From Candidatus Bipolaricaulota bacterium (lineage in GTDB: Bacteria > Bipolaricaulota > Bipolaricaulia > Bipolaricaulales > Bipolaricaulaceae): DNA of 64,000 nt. The stretch is from NCBI GenBank assembly GCA_025060415.1, contig JANXBT010000002.1, forward strand, positions 186,001-250,000, written 5' to 3'. Below, in pieces: positions 7,430 to 16,135 of this stretch. A program made the position numbers and the translations under genes. The notes under the pieces are model-generated. The model did no database searches and was not told the origin of the DNA. It worked only from the letters and a program-made list of their open reading frames with translations. Position 1 is the first letter of the stretch. Every line of letters begins with the position of its first letter.

Positions 7430-9897
7430 CGCGGCTGGGGCTGGGCGAGCTCCTCCAGGAGCCGCTGCACTTCCTCGCGGCGGTACTCGGGGGCCGTCTT
7501 CTGCAGGCGCTGGAGGTCGGCCACGGCCGCGTCGTATTGGCCCAGGGTGCGGTAGAGGAGGGCCCGGTTCCACAGGGCCTCCAGCCCCGCCGGGGTCAGG
7601 GGCTGGTTGGCCCCCACCCGCTGCTCCTCGCAGGCCACGATCTTCCCGTAGATCTCCACCCTCTTCTGCGGGGTGGTGGCCAGCTCCAGGGCCTGCCGAT
7701 AGTAGTCCAGGGCCCGGTCGTACTGGGTCTTCGGCACGTAACAATCGCCAAGCCCGATGAGGGCGTCGACGTTCTTGGGGTCCAGAGCCAGGATGGCCTC
7801 GTACTGAGCGATGGCCCCGTCGTACTTGTACTGCTCCCGCAGGTAGCCGGCGAGGCGGAAGCGGGCGGAGAGGTCGTTGGGGTTGATCTCCACCAGCTTG
7901 CGGGCCGCGCGCTCCCGGGTCTCCACGTCCCCGGCGAAGCGCAGGGCGTTCTGGTACTCTTCTTGGGCCTTCTCCCTCTGGCCCAGGGCCAGGAGCATGT
8001 CGGCGTAGCCCAGGCGGGCCTGGGCGTTGTAGGGCGAGCGCTGGAGGAGGTCCTGGAAGCGGCGCAGGGCCTCCTCGGTGCGGCCGGCGGCGGCCAGGGC
8101 CTGGGCCAGCTTCAGCTGGACCTCCGGGGTGGGCGTGCGTTGCCAGGCCCGGGTGTAATAGTCCACGGCTTCCCCGGGCTTCCCCTCCGCCACGAGGAGG
8201 TCGCCCATGAGGGCCAGGGCCGCGGCGTTGTCCGCCTGGGCCCGCAGGACCTCCTCCAGGAGGGAGCGGGCCTCGGCGGTGCGCCGCCCCCGCAGGTGGG
8301 CCTCGGCCAGCTTCAGCTTGAGCGAGGGGCTGCCCGGCTGGAGCTCCAGGGCCTTGGCGTAGAACTCCGCGGCGCGGGCGTAAAGCTGCATGGCCATGGC
8401 GTTATCCCCCCGGCCCACCCAGGCCGCCACGAAGGTGGGATCCCTCTCCACCACCTGCCCGTACTCCGCATCGGCCTGGACGTAGCGGCCGGCCTGCCGG
8501 TACAGCTCAGCCAGCTGGAAGCGGGCCCGCACGTTCTGGGGATCCAAAAGGAGCACGCGCTGGAAGAAGACCTCGTCGCCCTCGCCCGTCTCCATGAACC
8601 GCAGGTACTGGGCCAGGGCTTGGGCCTTGAGCTCCGCCTCCTGGGCCTTCAGGCGGCCCAGCTCCTCGTCCTCCGCAGGGGTGCGGCCCTCCTTGCGCTC
8701 CAGCTCCGCCCGCCGGTTCCGCACCTCGTTGTACCGGTCCTCGTAGAGGCGCCCCAGGTAGTAGGGGAGGTAGAGGTCCAAGGTGTAGCCCTCCTCCTGG
8801 GCGGCGCGGAGCTGGGCCAACGCGGCCTCCTTGTCCTTGGGATAAAGGAGGGAGGCCAACAGGACGGGGTCGCGCACCTCGAGCTTCCCCTTGGCCCGCT
8901 TCTCCTCGTACCAGGAATTCCAGCGTTTGTCGGTCTCCTCCCGCACGTAGTCCTGGCGCACGCGGTCGCGGATCTCCGCGAGGGGCGGGACCACGGGCGG
9001 CCGGCGCTCCAGGAGCTTCACGATGTGGTAGCCCCGCTCGTCCTTCACCAGGCGCACCTCGCCCACGTTGAGGCTCCAAACCGCGTCGGTCACGGTGGGG
9101 GAGAAGGGCGACTCGTAGCGGGAGAAGAAGTCGGTCTCCCCACCCTTGTCCCGGGTGGCGGGGTCCTGGGAGTACTGGCGGGCCAGGGCGGCGAAGTCCG
9201 CGCCCGGCGCCTGGACCCGGGCCAGGAGCTCGTCCGCGAGCTTCGCCTCGGCCACAAGGATGTGCCCCACCTTGATCTTCTCGGGCTCCGTCTGGTAGAG
9301 GGCCTGGTTCTGCTCCAGGTACTGCTGGAGCTCGGCGTCCGTGGGCTCGATGGCCCCCACCACCGTGGCCTTCAGCTTCTCCTCGGTGAGGCGCTGCTCC
9401 TCGCTTTGGCGGAGGAGCTCCTTGTAGCGCTCCACCGTGAGGTTTTGCGCCTGGAGGTAGAGCTTGAGGGTCTCCTCGTTGCCCCCGACCTGCCGGAGGA
9501 CCTGGTTGTAGCGCTCCTCCGCGGCCTTATCCAGCTCGGCCTTGGGGATGCTGACCTTCAGGCGCCGGGCTTCGTTTTGGAGGAGGGCCTGGCGGATGAG
9601 GGCCTCGGCGGCCTGGCCCTGGAACTGGAAGAGGCGGAAGGCCCCGTCGGTGCCGCGCAGCTGGGCGTCGAAGTCCATGCCGAACATTTGGTAGAGCTGG
9701 CGGTAGTAGGCGAGCACGTTCTGCAGGGTTTGGCCGAGCTGGGCGCGGGTGAACTCCCGGTCTTCCACGAGGAGCACCACTTCCTCGGCGCTCCCCCGCG
9801 CGGGAGGGGCGAAGCGTTGGAACGTGTAGAGGCCGATGCTCCCGGCGGCGAAGCCCGCCACCAACGACCACAGCACGACTTTCTGCCAGCGTTTCAT
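7426..9897 (-). CDS. Membrane-anchored PpiC/SurA-like prolyl isomerase fused to TPR repeats
   Basis: Large envelope protein of 823 aa. A single N-terminal membrane anchor (about residues 7-25) is followed by a SurA-type chaperone region (about 40-205), one parvulin-type peptidyl-prolyl isomerase domain (about 208-298, KVGHILV to GYHIVKLLERR) and, after a charged linker, many TPR repeats to the C-terminus (for example AIAQYEAILALDPKNVDALIG). It probably folds or holds exported proteins outside the inner membrane while the TPR part recruits partners. PpiC/SurA proteins normally lack a long TPR tail. It sits between an atpZ-like gene and mazG, overlapping both by 4 bp. Confidence 0.82.
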   Translation of the reverse strand: MKRWQKVVLWSLVAGFAAGSIGLYTFQRFAPPARGSAEEVVLLVEDREFTRAQLGQTLQNVLAYYRQLYQMFGMDFDAQLRGTDGAFRLFQFQGQAAEALIRQALLQNEARRLKVSIPKAELDKAAEERYNQVLRQVGGNEETLKLYLQAQNLTVERYKELLRQSEEQRLTEEKLKATVVGAIEPTDAELQQYLEQNQALYQTEPEKIKVGHILVAEAKLADELLARVQAPGADFAALARQYSQDPATRDKGGETDFFSRYESPFSPTVTDAVWSLNVGEVRLVKDERGYHIVKLLERRPPVVPPLAEIRDRVRQDYVREETDKRWNSWYEEKRAKGKLEVRDPVLLASLLYPKDKEAALAQLRAAQEEGYTLDLYLPYYLGRLYEDRYNEVRNRRAELERKEGRTPAEDEELGRLKAQEAELKAQALAQYLRFMETGEGDEVFFQRVLLLDPQNVRARFQLAELYRQAGRYVQADAEYGQVVERDPTFVAAWVGRGDNAMAMQLYARAAEFYAKALELQPGSPSLKLKLAEAHLRGRRTAEARSLLEEVLRAQADNAAALALMGDLLVAEGKPGEAVDYYTRAWQRTPTPEVQLKLAQALAAAGRTEEALRRFQDLLQRSPYNAQARLGYADMLLALGQREKAQEEYQNALRFAGDVETRERAARKLVEINPNDLSARFRLAGYLREQYKYDGAIAQYEAILALDPKNVDALIGLGDCYVPKTQYDRALDYYRQALELATTPQKRVEIYGKIVACEEQRVGANQPLTPAGLEALWNRALLYRTLGQYDAAVADLQRLQKTAPEYRREEVQRLLEELAQPQPR

Positions 9898-10109
9898 GGT
9901 TTAGGTTCTCCCCTTTTGGCCTCGCGGAGGAGGAGCTTCAGGGCGGCCCAGATCCCTCCGGCCAGGCCCACCAGGAGGCCCACCAGGCGGCCGGCGCGGC
10001 CGCCGTGGCCCTGATCCCACCACCGGCCCACCCCGTAGCCCAAAAAGGCCCCCCCGCCCACCAGGAAGCCCACCTGGCCCAGGAGGGCCAGGGCGCGGAG
10101 GGGGCTCAG
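9894..10109 (-). CDS. AtpZ/AtpI-like small membrane protein
   Basis: About 71 aa with two transmembrane helices: LGQVGFLVGGGAFLGYGVGR, then a charged turn WWDQGHGG, then LVGLLVGLAGGIWAALKLLL. This matches the AtpZ/AtpI family (ATPase_gene1), usually encoded upstream of F-type ATP synthase and involved in ion supply or assembly of the rotor. No ATG, GTG or TTG exists at the right place; a CTG at 10109, 7 bp after the spoVS stop, is the best start and gives the family's normal length. The stop overlaps the next gene's ATG. No ATP synthase genes are in the window. Confidence 0.55.
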   Translation of the reverse strand: MSPLRALALLGQVGFLVGGGAFLGYGVGRWWDQGHGGRAGRLVGLLVGLAGGIWAALKLLLREAKRGEPKP

Positions 10110-10116
10110 CCCCGGA

Positions 10117-10452
10117 TCAGATGTCCTTCCACTCCTCCTTGCCAGAGCCTTTCTCCCCGCGGCGGGTGCGAGGGCGCAGCGGCGGCACCGGGGTGCGGGA
10201 GCGCACCGTGAACCGGATCCCCGTGCGGATCTCGCCGTTCACCTCCACCTCCACGAAGGAGGGCACGAAGAAGAGGTCGATGCCGCTGGGGGCGACGTAG
10301 CCCCGGGCGATGGCGATGGATTTGACCGCCTGGTTCACGGCCTTGGGCCCGATGGCCTGGATCTCCGCCACCCCTTCCTCGCGGAAGGTGTTGGCCACCG
10401 CCCCCGCCGCTGCCTGCGCATCCGAGGTCGCTGCGATCTTCAGAACGTTCAC
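10117..10452 (-). CDS. spoVS: Stage V sporulation protein S (SpoVS/Alba-like)
   Basis: Small Alba-like, probably nucleic-acid-binding protein. The core (VLKIAATSDAQAAAGAVANT, then AEIQAIGPKAVNQAVKSIAI and ARGYVAPSGIDLFFVPSF) is close to Bacillus SpoVS. The family is also found in non-sporulating Thermus and Thermotoga relatives, so it does not imply sporulation. The 111-aa product is longer than the usual 86 because of a basic tail rich in R, K and E, which might bind RNA. I chose GTG 10452 because AAGGAGG lies five bases upstream; an earlier GTG at 10467 would overlap that site. It follows rny directly. Confidence 0.88.
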   Translation of the reverse strand: MNVLKIAATSDAQAAAGAVANTFREEGVAEIQAIGPKAVNQAVKSIAIARGYVAPSGIDLFFVPSFVEVEVNGEIRTGIRFTVRSRTPVPPLRPRTRRGEKGSGKEEWKDI

Positions 10453-10463
10453 GGCCACCTCCT

Positions 10464-11981
10464 TCACCGCGCCGTCTCCGTGTACTGGGTTTGCCGGATG
10501 ACGGTCACCTTGATTTCCCCAGGGTACTGCAGCTCTTCCTCGATCCGCCGAGCGATATCATACGCGAGCTTGGCGGCCATTTCATCGGTGGTTTTCTCCG
10601 GCCGCAGGATGACCCGCACCTCCCGCCCGGCCTGCAGGGCGTAGGCCTCCTTTACCTGGGGGTAGGCGCGGGCCAGCTTCTCCAGGTCCGCAAGGCGCTG
10701 GATGTAGCGCTCGTAGGTCTCCACGCGGGCGCCGGGCCGGGCTGCGGAGAGGGCGTCCGCGGCCTGGATGAGCACGGCCGTGATCGTGGCCGGCTCCACC
10801 TGGCCGTGGTGGGCGGCGATGGCGTTCACGATGGGCCAGGGCTCGCCGTAGCGCTTGACCAGGTCCGCGCCGATGAGGGCGTGCGGCCCCTCCACCTCGT
10901 GGTCCAGGGCCTTGCCGATGTCGTGGAGGAGCCCGGCCCGCTTGGCCGGCCGGGGATCGATCCCCAGCTCCTCCGCCAGCATGCGGGCGATGAAGCTCAC
11001 CTCCACCGCGTGGCGGAGCTGGTTCTGCCCGTAGCTCTGGCGGAAGTGGAGGCGGCCCAAAAGCTGGATGAGCTCGTCGGGGAGCTCCACCCCCACCTCC
11101 ATGGCCGCCTTCTCCCCCTGCTCCCGGATCACCGCCTCCACCTGGTCCTTGGCCTTGCGCACCATCTCCTCGATGCGCGCCGGGTGGATGCGCCCGTCCT
11201 CCAGCAGGCGCTCCAGGGCGAGGCGGGCCACCTCCCGCCGGATGGGGTGGAAGGAGGAGAGGACCACCACCTCGGGGGTGTCGTCCACGAGGACCTCCAC
11301 CCCGGTGAGGGCCTCGAAGGTGCGGATGTTGCGGCCATCCCGGCCGATGATGCGGCCCTTGTACTCCTCGCTGGGGAGTGGGACGGCCGTCACCGTGGCC
11401 TCCTCCACGTAGTCGAGGGCCAGGCGCTGCAAGGCATCGGCCAGGATCCGGCGGGCCCGCCGCTCCGCCTCCTGGCGGGTGCGCCGCTCCACCTCCGCGA
11501 TCTTCTTGGCGAAGTACCGTTCGCTTTCGGCCTCCACCAGCTTGAGGAGGTACTCCTTGGCCTCCTCCTGGGTGAACCCGCTCAGCCTCTCCAAAAGCTC
11601 GCGCTCCTCGGCGAGGAGCTTCTGGCCCATCTCGATGAGGCGCTCCAGCTCCGCCTCATCCCGGCGGAGGGCGTCCTCCACCATCTCCAAGTAGTGGCTC
11701 TTTTTGCCCAAGCGGTCCTCGCGCTGGCGCAGGCGCTCCTCCAGCTGGGTCAGCTCCGCCTCCCAGCGGCGCAGGCGCTGCTCCTCGCGGGCCCGCATCT
11801 CCTGGATCTCCTTTTGCGCGGAGAGGAGGGCCTCCTGGCGCAGGCGCTCCGCCTCCCTTTTGGCCTCCTCGATTTGGGCCTGGAGGGCGCGGCGGCGGAA
11901 GTGCCCGCGCAGGAGGGGGAGGGCCAGCCCCGCCAGGAAGGCCAGCACCGCCACGAGGGCAAACAGCAGGGCCTCGTGCAT
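10464..11981 (-). CDS. rny: Ribonuclease Y
   Basis: Membrane-anchored endoribonuclease that initiates mRNA decay. Order of parts: N-terminal transmembrane helix (about 5-25), a long charged coiled coil (about 30-190), a KH domain with IIGRDGRNIRTFEALTGVEV, and an HD phosphohydrolase domain with RHAVEVSF and LLHDIGKALDHEVEG. Length 505 aa is typical (about 520). The ATG at 11981 overlaps the stop of the upstream exporter gene (TGATG); a GTG directly before it is an equally possible start. The neighbouring spoVS gene is a recurrent rny partner in other phyla. Confidence 0.93.
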   Translation of the reverse strand: MHEALLFALVAVLAFLAGLALPLLRGHFRRRALQAQIEEAKREAERLRQEALLSAQKEIQEMRAREEQRLRRWEAELTQLEERLRQREDRLGKKSHYLEMVEDALRRDEAELERLIEMGQKLLAEERELLERLSGFTQEEAKEYLLKLVEAESERYFAKKIAEVERRTRQEAERRARRILADALQRLALDYVEEATVTAVPLPSEEYKGRIIGRDGRNIRTFEALTGVEVLVDDTPEVVVLSSFHPIRREVARLALERLLEDGRIHPARIEEMVRKAKDQVEAVIREQGEKAAMEVGVELPDELIQLLGRLHFRQSYGQNQLRHAVEVSFIARMLAEELGIDPRPAKRAGLLHDIGKALDHEVEGPHALIGADLVKRYGEPWPIVNAIAAHHGQVEPATITAVLIQAADALSAARPGARVETYERYIQRLADLEKLARAYPQVKEAYALQAGREVRVILRPEKTTDEMAAKLAYDIARRIEEELQYPGEIKVTVIRQTQYTETAR

Positions 11982-14725
11982 CACGGGAGCACTTTATTCG
12001 TCCGGGCCCGCTCCCGCAACTGCCCAAGGGCCGCGGGCAGGAACCCCACCGTCCAAAGGGTGGTGAACCCCAGGCCCAGGAGGGCCGAGGTGCCCAGGAA
12101 CCGCAGGCCGGGGGTCTGGCCGGAAAGGAGGGCGCCGAAGGAGGCCATGGTGGTGAGGTAGCTTCCGAGGATGGCGCCGGCCGTGGCCGCGGCCGCCCGC
12201 ACCACCCCCTCCCGGCCGGGCTCCTCCCGGGCGCGGTGCACCAGGTGCACGGCCCCGTCCACGCCCAGCCCAATGAGCAGGGGCGAGATCACGATGTTCG
12301 TGAAGTTGAAGCGGATCCCCAACAGGGCCATGCCCCCCAGCATCCAGGCGTAGCCCATCAGCAGGGGGAGGAGGGCCAACAGGCTCTCCCCCCAGCGGCG
12401 GAGGTCCACGAACACGATGGCCCAGATGAGGAGGAGGGCCAGGCCGCTGGTGAGGAAGAAGTCCCGGCGCATGTGGTGCTCCAGGGCCACCTGGATCTCC
12501 GCGGAGCCCACGTAGTCCCGCCCCTGGGCCCGCAGCCAGTCCACGAACTCCTCGAGGTTCCGGCCCTCGTAGACGGCGGGGAGGACCTGGACCTCCAAAA
12601 CGTAGCCGCGGGACAGGCGGTAGCGGTGGCGGATCTCCGCGGGGAGGACCGCGAGGATCTGGTCGATGAGGGTGGCTTCGTCGGGCAAGGCCCGAAGCTT
12701 TTGGGCGAAGGCCGCCAGCTCCCCGAGGTCCGCCGCCAGCCCCTCCAGGGCCTGGGCGAGCCGGGCCAGGTCCACCGCGCCCATGGCGTCCGCAAGGCGG
12801 AGGAAGCCCTCCGCGTGCCGGGCCAGGACCACGGCGCGGCGGGTCTCCCCCCGCAGCAGGGCCTCCAGCTCCGCCAGGGAAAAGAGCGCGGCCGTGTCCG
12901 TCAGCCCCTGGCGGAACTGGGGCCACCGCGCGAGGGCCTCCCGCAGGCGCTCCAGGCCCGCCTCCACGGCGGAGAAGGGCAGGTCCTGGAAGCGCGCGGC
13001 CTCGCCGAGGAGGGCGGCGGGCAGGAGGTCCAGGGCGCAGACCACCCGGTGCACCAGGGGGTGGGCCTGGAGCGCGGCGCGGGCGGGGGCGAGGTCCTCC
13101 GGCCGGGCCACGAAGACCCGGAACGTCTCGCCGAACCACATCTGGCCGGCGAAGTGCTCCACGAGCTCCCGGGCCACGGCCTGGCCCGGGGTGGGCGGCA
13201 CCAGCTCCCCCGAGGCGAACTTGAACTGGATGTGCACGGCCTTCCCCACGGCGATGGCCGTGAGGACCAGGGAGAACAGGAGGACCCCCTTGCGCAGGCG
13301 CAGGAAGTTGCGGTAGGGGTGGTGGAGGCGGTCGCGGGTGAGGAGGGGCCGCCCGCGCAGGTTGGGGAAGGCCCTGCCCGCCAGGAGCAGGAGGGCCGGC
13401 GCGCAGAGGAACACCGTGGCGTAGGCCAGGAGGATGCCCGGGGCCATGATGGCCCCCAGCTCCCAGAGGGCGCGGGAGCGGGAAAGGAGGAGGGCGGCGA
13501 ACACCGCGGCGGTGGTGAGGGCCGCCACAAAGGAGGAGGCGGCCTTCTTGCGCACGGCCAGCTCCACGGCCGCCCGGAGCTCCAGGCCGTCCGCCCGGGC
13601 CTCGCTGAACCGCGCCAGGAGATGGAGGGAAAAGTCGATGCCCAGCCCCAGGACCAGGGCGGGGAGGAAGGTGGTGAGGAGGTTGAACCCGTGCACGGCG
13701 AACTTGGCCCAGGCCACGGTGAGGACGGCGGCCAGGGCCACGGGGAGGAGGGCGATCCCCGCCAGGATCGGGCTTCCCGTGGCCAGGAGGGTGAGGAGGA
13801 ACACGGCGGCGGCGGAGATCAGGGTGACCAGGGCCATGTCCTGGCGGATCGCGTCCTCCACCTCCACCATGGTCACGTACAGGCCGGTGATCCCCGCGCG
13901 GATCCCGAGTTCCTCCAGGGCCGCGGCGCGGACGGCGCGCTGCAGGGCGTCGCGGACCCGCCGGTTGAAGGCCATGTCCGCGTAGGCCGGCTGCCGCGGC
14001 CAGATCTGGATCACCAGCCGGGTGCGGTCGAGGGAGAGGAGGGGCTGGCCCTCTTCCGCGGGCGGGGCGCGGCCCTGGGCCTGGCGGAGGAGGGCGGCGG
14101 CCCGGGCCAGCAGGGCCTGGCCCTCCGGGAGCTCCTCCAGGAGCGCCAGGAGGGCGCGCACCCCCGCCTCCACCCCCTGCAACAGGGCCTCGAGCTCCCC
14201 GGGCTCCCGGGGCAGGGCCGCGGGCAGGGCGGGGGAGGGCGCCGCCCCAAGGAGGGGCACGAACTCCAGGAGGCGGCCGGCCACCTGGGCCAGGGCCACC
14301 CGCTCCTCGGGGTAGAGGGTGCGGAACACCAGGAGCTCCGGGGGCAGGGGGAACTCCGTGCGCACCCGATAGGAGGCGTGGGGGAACAGGGCGGGATCGA
14401 GGTGCGCCAGGACCCGTTCTGCGCCCGCGAACAGCCGCTGGGCCCGCGCCTGGGGGTCCGGGGGCGGATCGGTCAGGGTGAGGAGCACCGCGGCCACATC
14501 GAGGCCGCTCAGCTCCGCCTGGATCGCCTCGTACTTGGCCACCAGGGGGTCCTGGGCGGGAAGGAGGTCCAAATAGGAGGTGCGCAGGGGGAGGATGCGG
14601 ACGTAATAGAGGCTCAGGCCCGCGAGGGCGAAAAAGCACAGGACCACCAGCCCGGGGTGGTGGAGGGCGAACCGGGCCAGCCGGGCTAAGGGCCCTTTCC
14701 CGTCAGGACCGCTTGGGCTCTTCAC
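11981..14725 (-). CDS. RND/MMPL-family exporter
   Basis: Inner-membrane transporter of 914 aa with the duplicated MMPL/RND architecture: a helix near residues 22-42, a periplasmic domain, a five- to six-helix block with ALVLGLGIDFSLHLLARFSE, a second helical periplasmic domain and a second block with PLLIGLGVDGAVHLVHRA. The paired acidic residues in GLGID and GLGVD are the proton-relay positions of the family. Candidate cargo is lipid, possibly hopanoid (HpnN-like) because hopanoid genes occur elsewhere in this window, but the gene sits between nusA and rny and nothing local proves the substrate. The GTG start at 14725 overlaps nusA by 23 bp and lacks a good ribosome site. Confidence 0.82.
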   Translation of the reverse strand: MKSPSGPDGKGPLARLARFALHHPGLVVLCFFALAGLSLYYVRILPLRTSYLDLLPAQDPLVAKYEAIQAELSGLDVAAVLLTLTDPPPDPQARAQRLFAGAERVLAHLDPALFPHASYRVRTEFPLPPELLVFRTLYPEERVALAQVAGRLLEFVPLLGAAPSPALPAALPREPGELEALLQGVEAGVRALLALLEELPEGQALLARAAALLRQAQGRAPPAEEGQPLLSLDRTRLVIQIWPRQPAYADMAFNRRVRDALQRAVRAAALEELGIRAGITGLYVTMVEVEDAIRQDMALVTLISAAAVFLLTLLATGSPILAGIALLPVALAAVLTVAWAKFAVHGFNLLTTFLPALVLGLGIDFSLHLLARFSEARADGLELRAAVELAVRKKAASSFVAALTTAAVFAALLLSRSRALWELGAIMAPGILLAYATVFLCAPALLLLAGRAFPNLRGRPLLTRDRLHHPYRNFLRLRKGVLLFSLVLTAIAVGKAVHIQFKFASGELVPPTPGQAVARELVEHFAGQMWFGETFRVFVARPEDLAPARAALQAHPLVHRVVCALDLLPAALLGEAARFQDLPFSAVEAGLERLREALARWPQFRQGLTDTAALFSLAELEALLRGETRRAVVLARHAEGFLRLADAMGAVDLARLAQALEGLAADLGELAAFAQKLRALPDEATLIDQILAVLPAEIRHRYRLSRGYVLEVQVLPAVYEGRNLEEFVDWLRAQGRDYVGSAEIQVALEHHMRRDFFLTSGLALLLIWAIVFVDLRRWGESLLALLPLLMGYAWMLGGMALLGIRFNFTNIVISPLLIGLGVDGAVHLVHRAREEPGREGVVRAAAATAGAILGSYLTTMASFGALLSGQTPGLRFLGTSALLGLGFTTLWTVGFLPAALGQLRERARTNKVLP

Positions 14726-15650
14726 CGGCGGAAGGGGTGCGGACCGTGAGGTCGTAGCCGGTCAGGCGCGCGGCCAGGCCCACGTTGTGCCCGTCCCGCC
14801 CGATGGCCAGGGAGACCTCGTGCTCGGGGACGACCACCGTGGCCTTCTTGTGGGCCTCGTCGAGCTCCACCTCCAGCACGCTGGCCGGGGCCAGGGCCGC
14901 GCGGATCACCTCGCGCACGTCCTCGCTGAACTTGATCACGTCGATCTTCTCGCCGGCGAGCTCCCGGCTCACCGCGCGGATGCGGCTCCCCCCGGGGCCG
15001 ATGCAGCTGCCCACGGGGTCGATGCGGGGGTCCAGGCCCCGCACGAGGACCTTGGCCCGCACCCCCGGAACCCGCACCACCTTCACGATCTCCATCATCC
15101 CCTGCTCCAGCTCGGGCACCTCGAGGGCGAGGAGCTTGGCGAGGAAGCCGGGGTGGGCCCGGGAGAGGAAGACCTTGGGGTCGCCCGGGGTGCGCTCCAC
15201 CTTGTAGAGGTAGGCCCGGAGGCGGCTTCCGGGGACGTAGCGCTCGTTGGGGATCCGCTCCTCCGCGGGCATCAGGGCCTCGAGGTCCCCCAGATGGACC
15301 CACACGTCCCGCCCCTCGAAGCGGTGCACCTGGCCGTGCACGATCTCGCCCACCTTGCTGGCGTACATTTCGTAGAGGGCCTCGCGGCGGCGGCGCAGGA
15401 TCTCCCGGCGGAAGTACTCCTCCGCCCGGCGGGTGGCGATCCGCCCCAGCTTGGAGAGGTCGAACTTCTGGCCGTTGACGTACACCTCCCCGGAGCGGCG
15501 GTCGATCTTCACCACCGGCGGCTCGGCCATGCCGAACTCGTAGCGGTAGGCCTCGGCGATGCCCTTCTCCATGGCCTCGTACGCCGCCTCCCGATCGATG
15601 CCCCGCTCCCGCGCCATCTCCTCCAAGGCCTCGAGGAACTCGATGTTCAT
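14703..15650 (-). CDS. nusA: Transcription termination/antitermination factor NusA
   Basis: RNA polymerase-associated elongation factor. The 315-aa protein has the NusA N-terminal domain (MNIEFLEALEEMARERGI, then AYEAMEKGIAEAYRYEFG), an S1 domain (GEIVHGQVHRFEGRDVWVHL) and tandem KH domains (VGSCIGPGGSRIRAVSREL and LAIGRDGHNVGLAARLTGYD). It ends soon after the second KH domain and lacks the acidic C-terminal repeats of E. coli NusA. It follows rimP by 4 bp, the conserved pair, but infB and rbfA, the usual next genes, are absent here. Confidence 0.94.
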   Translation of the reverse strand: MNIEFLEALEEMARERGIDREAAYEAMEKGIAEAYRYEFGMAEPPVVKIDRRSGEVYVNGQKFDLSKLGRIATRRAEEYFRREILRRRREALYEMYASKVGEIVHGQVHRFEGRDVWVHLGDLEALMPAEERIPNERYVPGSRLRAYLYKVERTPGDPKVFLSRAHPGFLAKLLALEVPELEQGMMEIVKVVRVPGVRAKVLVRGLDPRIDPVGSCIGPGGSRIRAVSRELAGEKIDVIKFSEDVREVIRAALAPASVLEVELDEAHKKATVVVPEHEVSLAIGRDGHNVGLAARLTGYDLTVRTPSAGEEPKRS

Positions 15651-15654
15651 GGCG

Positions 15655-16107
15655 TTACTCCCCTTCGTACACCACCCACGCTTGCCTCACCCGATCGAGG
15701 GGGATCTCCACCGGGTGGCCCCGCTCCTCCACCACCACCTTTCCCTCCTCCACCCGCAGGAGGCGGCCCTCGTAGGCGCTGCGGGGAAGCCCCTGCACCT
15801 TCAGGTGCACCTTCTTCCCCACCGCCCGGGCGTAATGCCAGGGCTCCCAAAGCCGCCGGTCCAGGCCCGGCGAGGACACCTCCAACACGTAGGAGGACGG
15901 GATCGGGTCGGCCTCGTCGAGGAGGTCGCTCAGGATCTGGCTGACCCGGGCGCAATCTTCCACGGACACCCCGCTCTCCCGGTCGATGTACACCACCAGG
16001 CGCAGCTCCCGCCCCGCGCGGACGAGCTCCCAGTGGTACAACTCCACCCGGGCCAGCTCCGCTCCCCGGCGAAGAATCGCCTCGATCCGCTCCTTCGCTA
16101 CCTCCAT
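15655..16107 (-). CDS. rimP: Ribosome maturation factor RimP
   Basis: 30S subunit assembly factor, 150 aa as expected. Recognisable segments are LRLVVYIDRESGVSVEDCAR, VSQILSDLLDEADPIPSSY and the diagnostic VLEVSSPGLDRRL, followed by the C-terminal SH3-like domain. It heads a long minus-strand operon with nusA. Its ATG lies 8 bp after a perfect TATAAT box (16116-16121) with no room for a ribosome site, so the mRNA is probably leaderless. Confidence 0.92.
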   Translation of the reverse strand: MEVAKERIEAILRRGAELARVELYHWELVRAGRELRLVVYIDRESGVSVEDCARVSQILSDLLDEADPIPSSYVLEVSSPGLDRRLWEPWHYARAVGKKVHLKVQGLPRSAYEGRLLRVEEGKVVVEERGHPVEIPLDRVRQAWVVYEGE

Positions 16108-16115
16108 GAGTTGCC

Positions 16116-16123
16116 ATTATACT
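16116..16123. promoter_or_regulatory. Overlapping divergent -10 boxes for rimP and rluD
   Basis: The 8-bp stretch ATTATACT reads TATACT on the plus strand (16118-16123) and TATAAT on the minus strand (16121-16116). The minus box is 8 bp from the rimP ATG; the plus box is 12 bp from the GTG of the pseudouridine synthase gene. Because the two boxes share four base pairs, polymerase cannot occupy both at once. Confidence 0.6.
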
Positions 16124-16135
16124 GCACCCTCGCAC

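Noticed and set aside
7537-10014. Long plus-strand frame opposite the PpiC/TPR gene
   Set aside because: Shadow of the TPR coding strand; no start with a ribosome site and no domain.
10117-10452. SpoVS taken as evidence for sporulation
   Set aside because: The family occurs widely in non-sporulating thermophiles and no other sporulation gene is seen here.
12236-14689. Open frame of about 817 codons on the plus strand opposite the RND exporter
   Set aside because: Same GC-driven shadow; the composition is repetitive E/G/Q/R with no recognisable family, and the opposite frame has clear transporter motifs.
11981-14725. Assignment of the RND exporter as hopanoid transporter HpnN
   Set aside because: Hopanoid genes are far away in this window and the local context is RNA metabolism; only the MMPL/RND fold can be supported.
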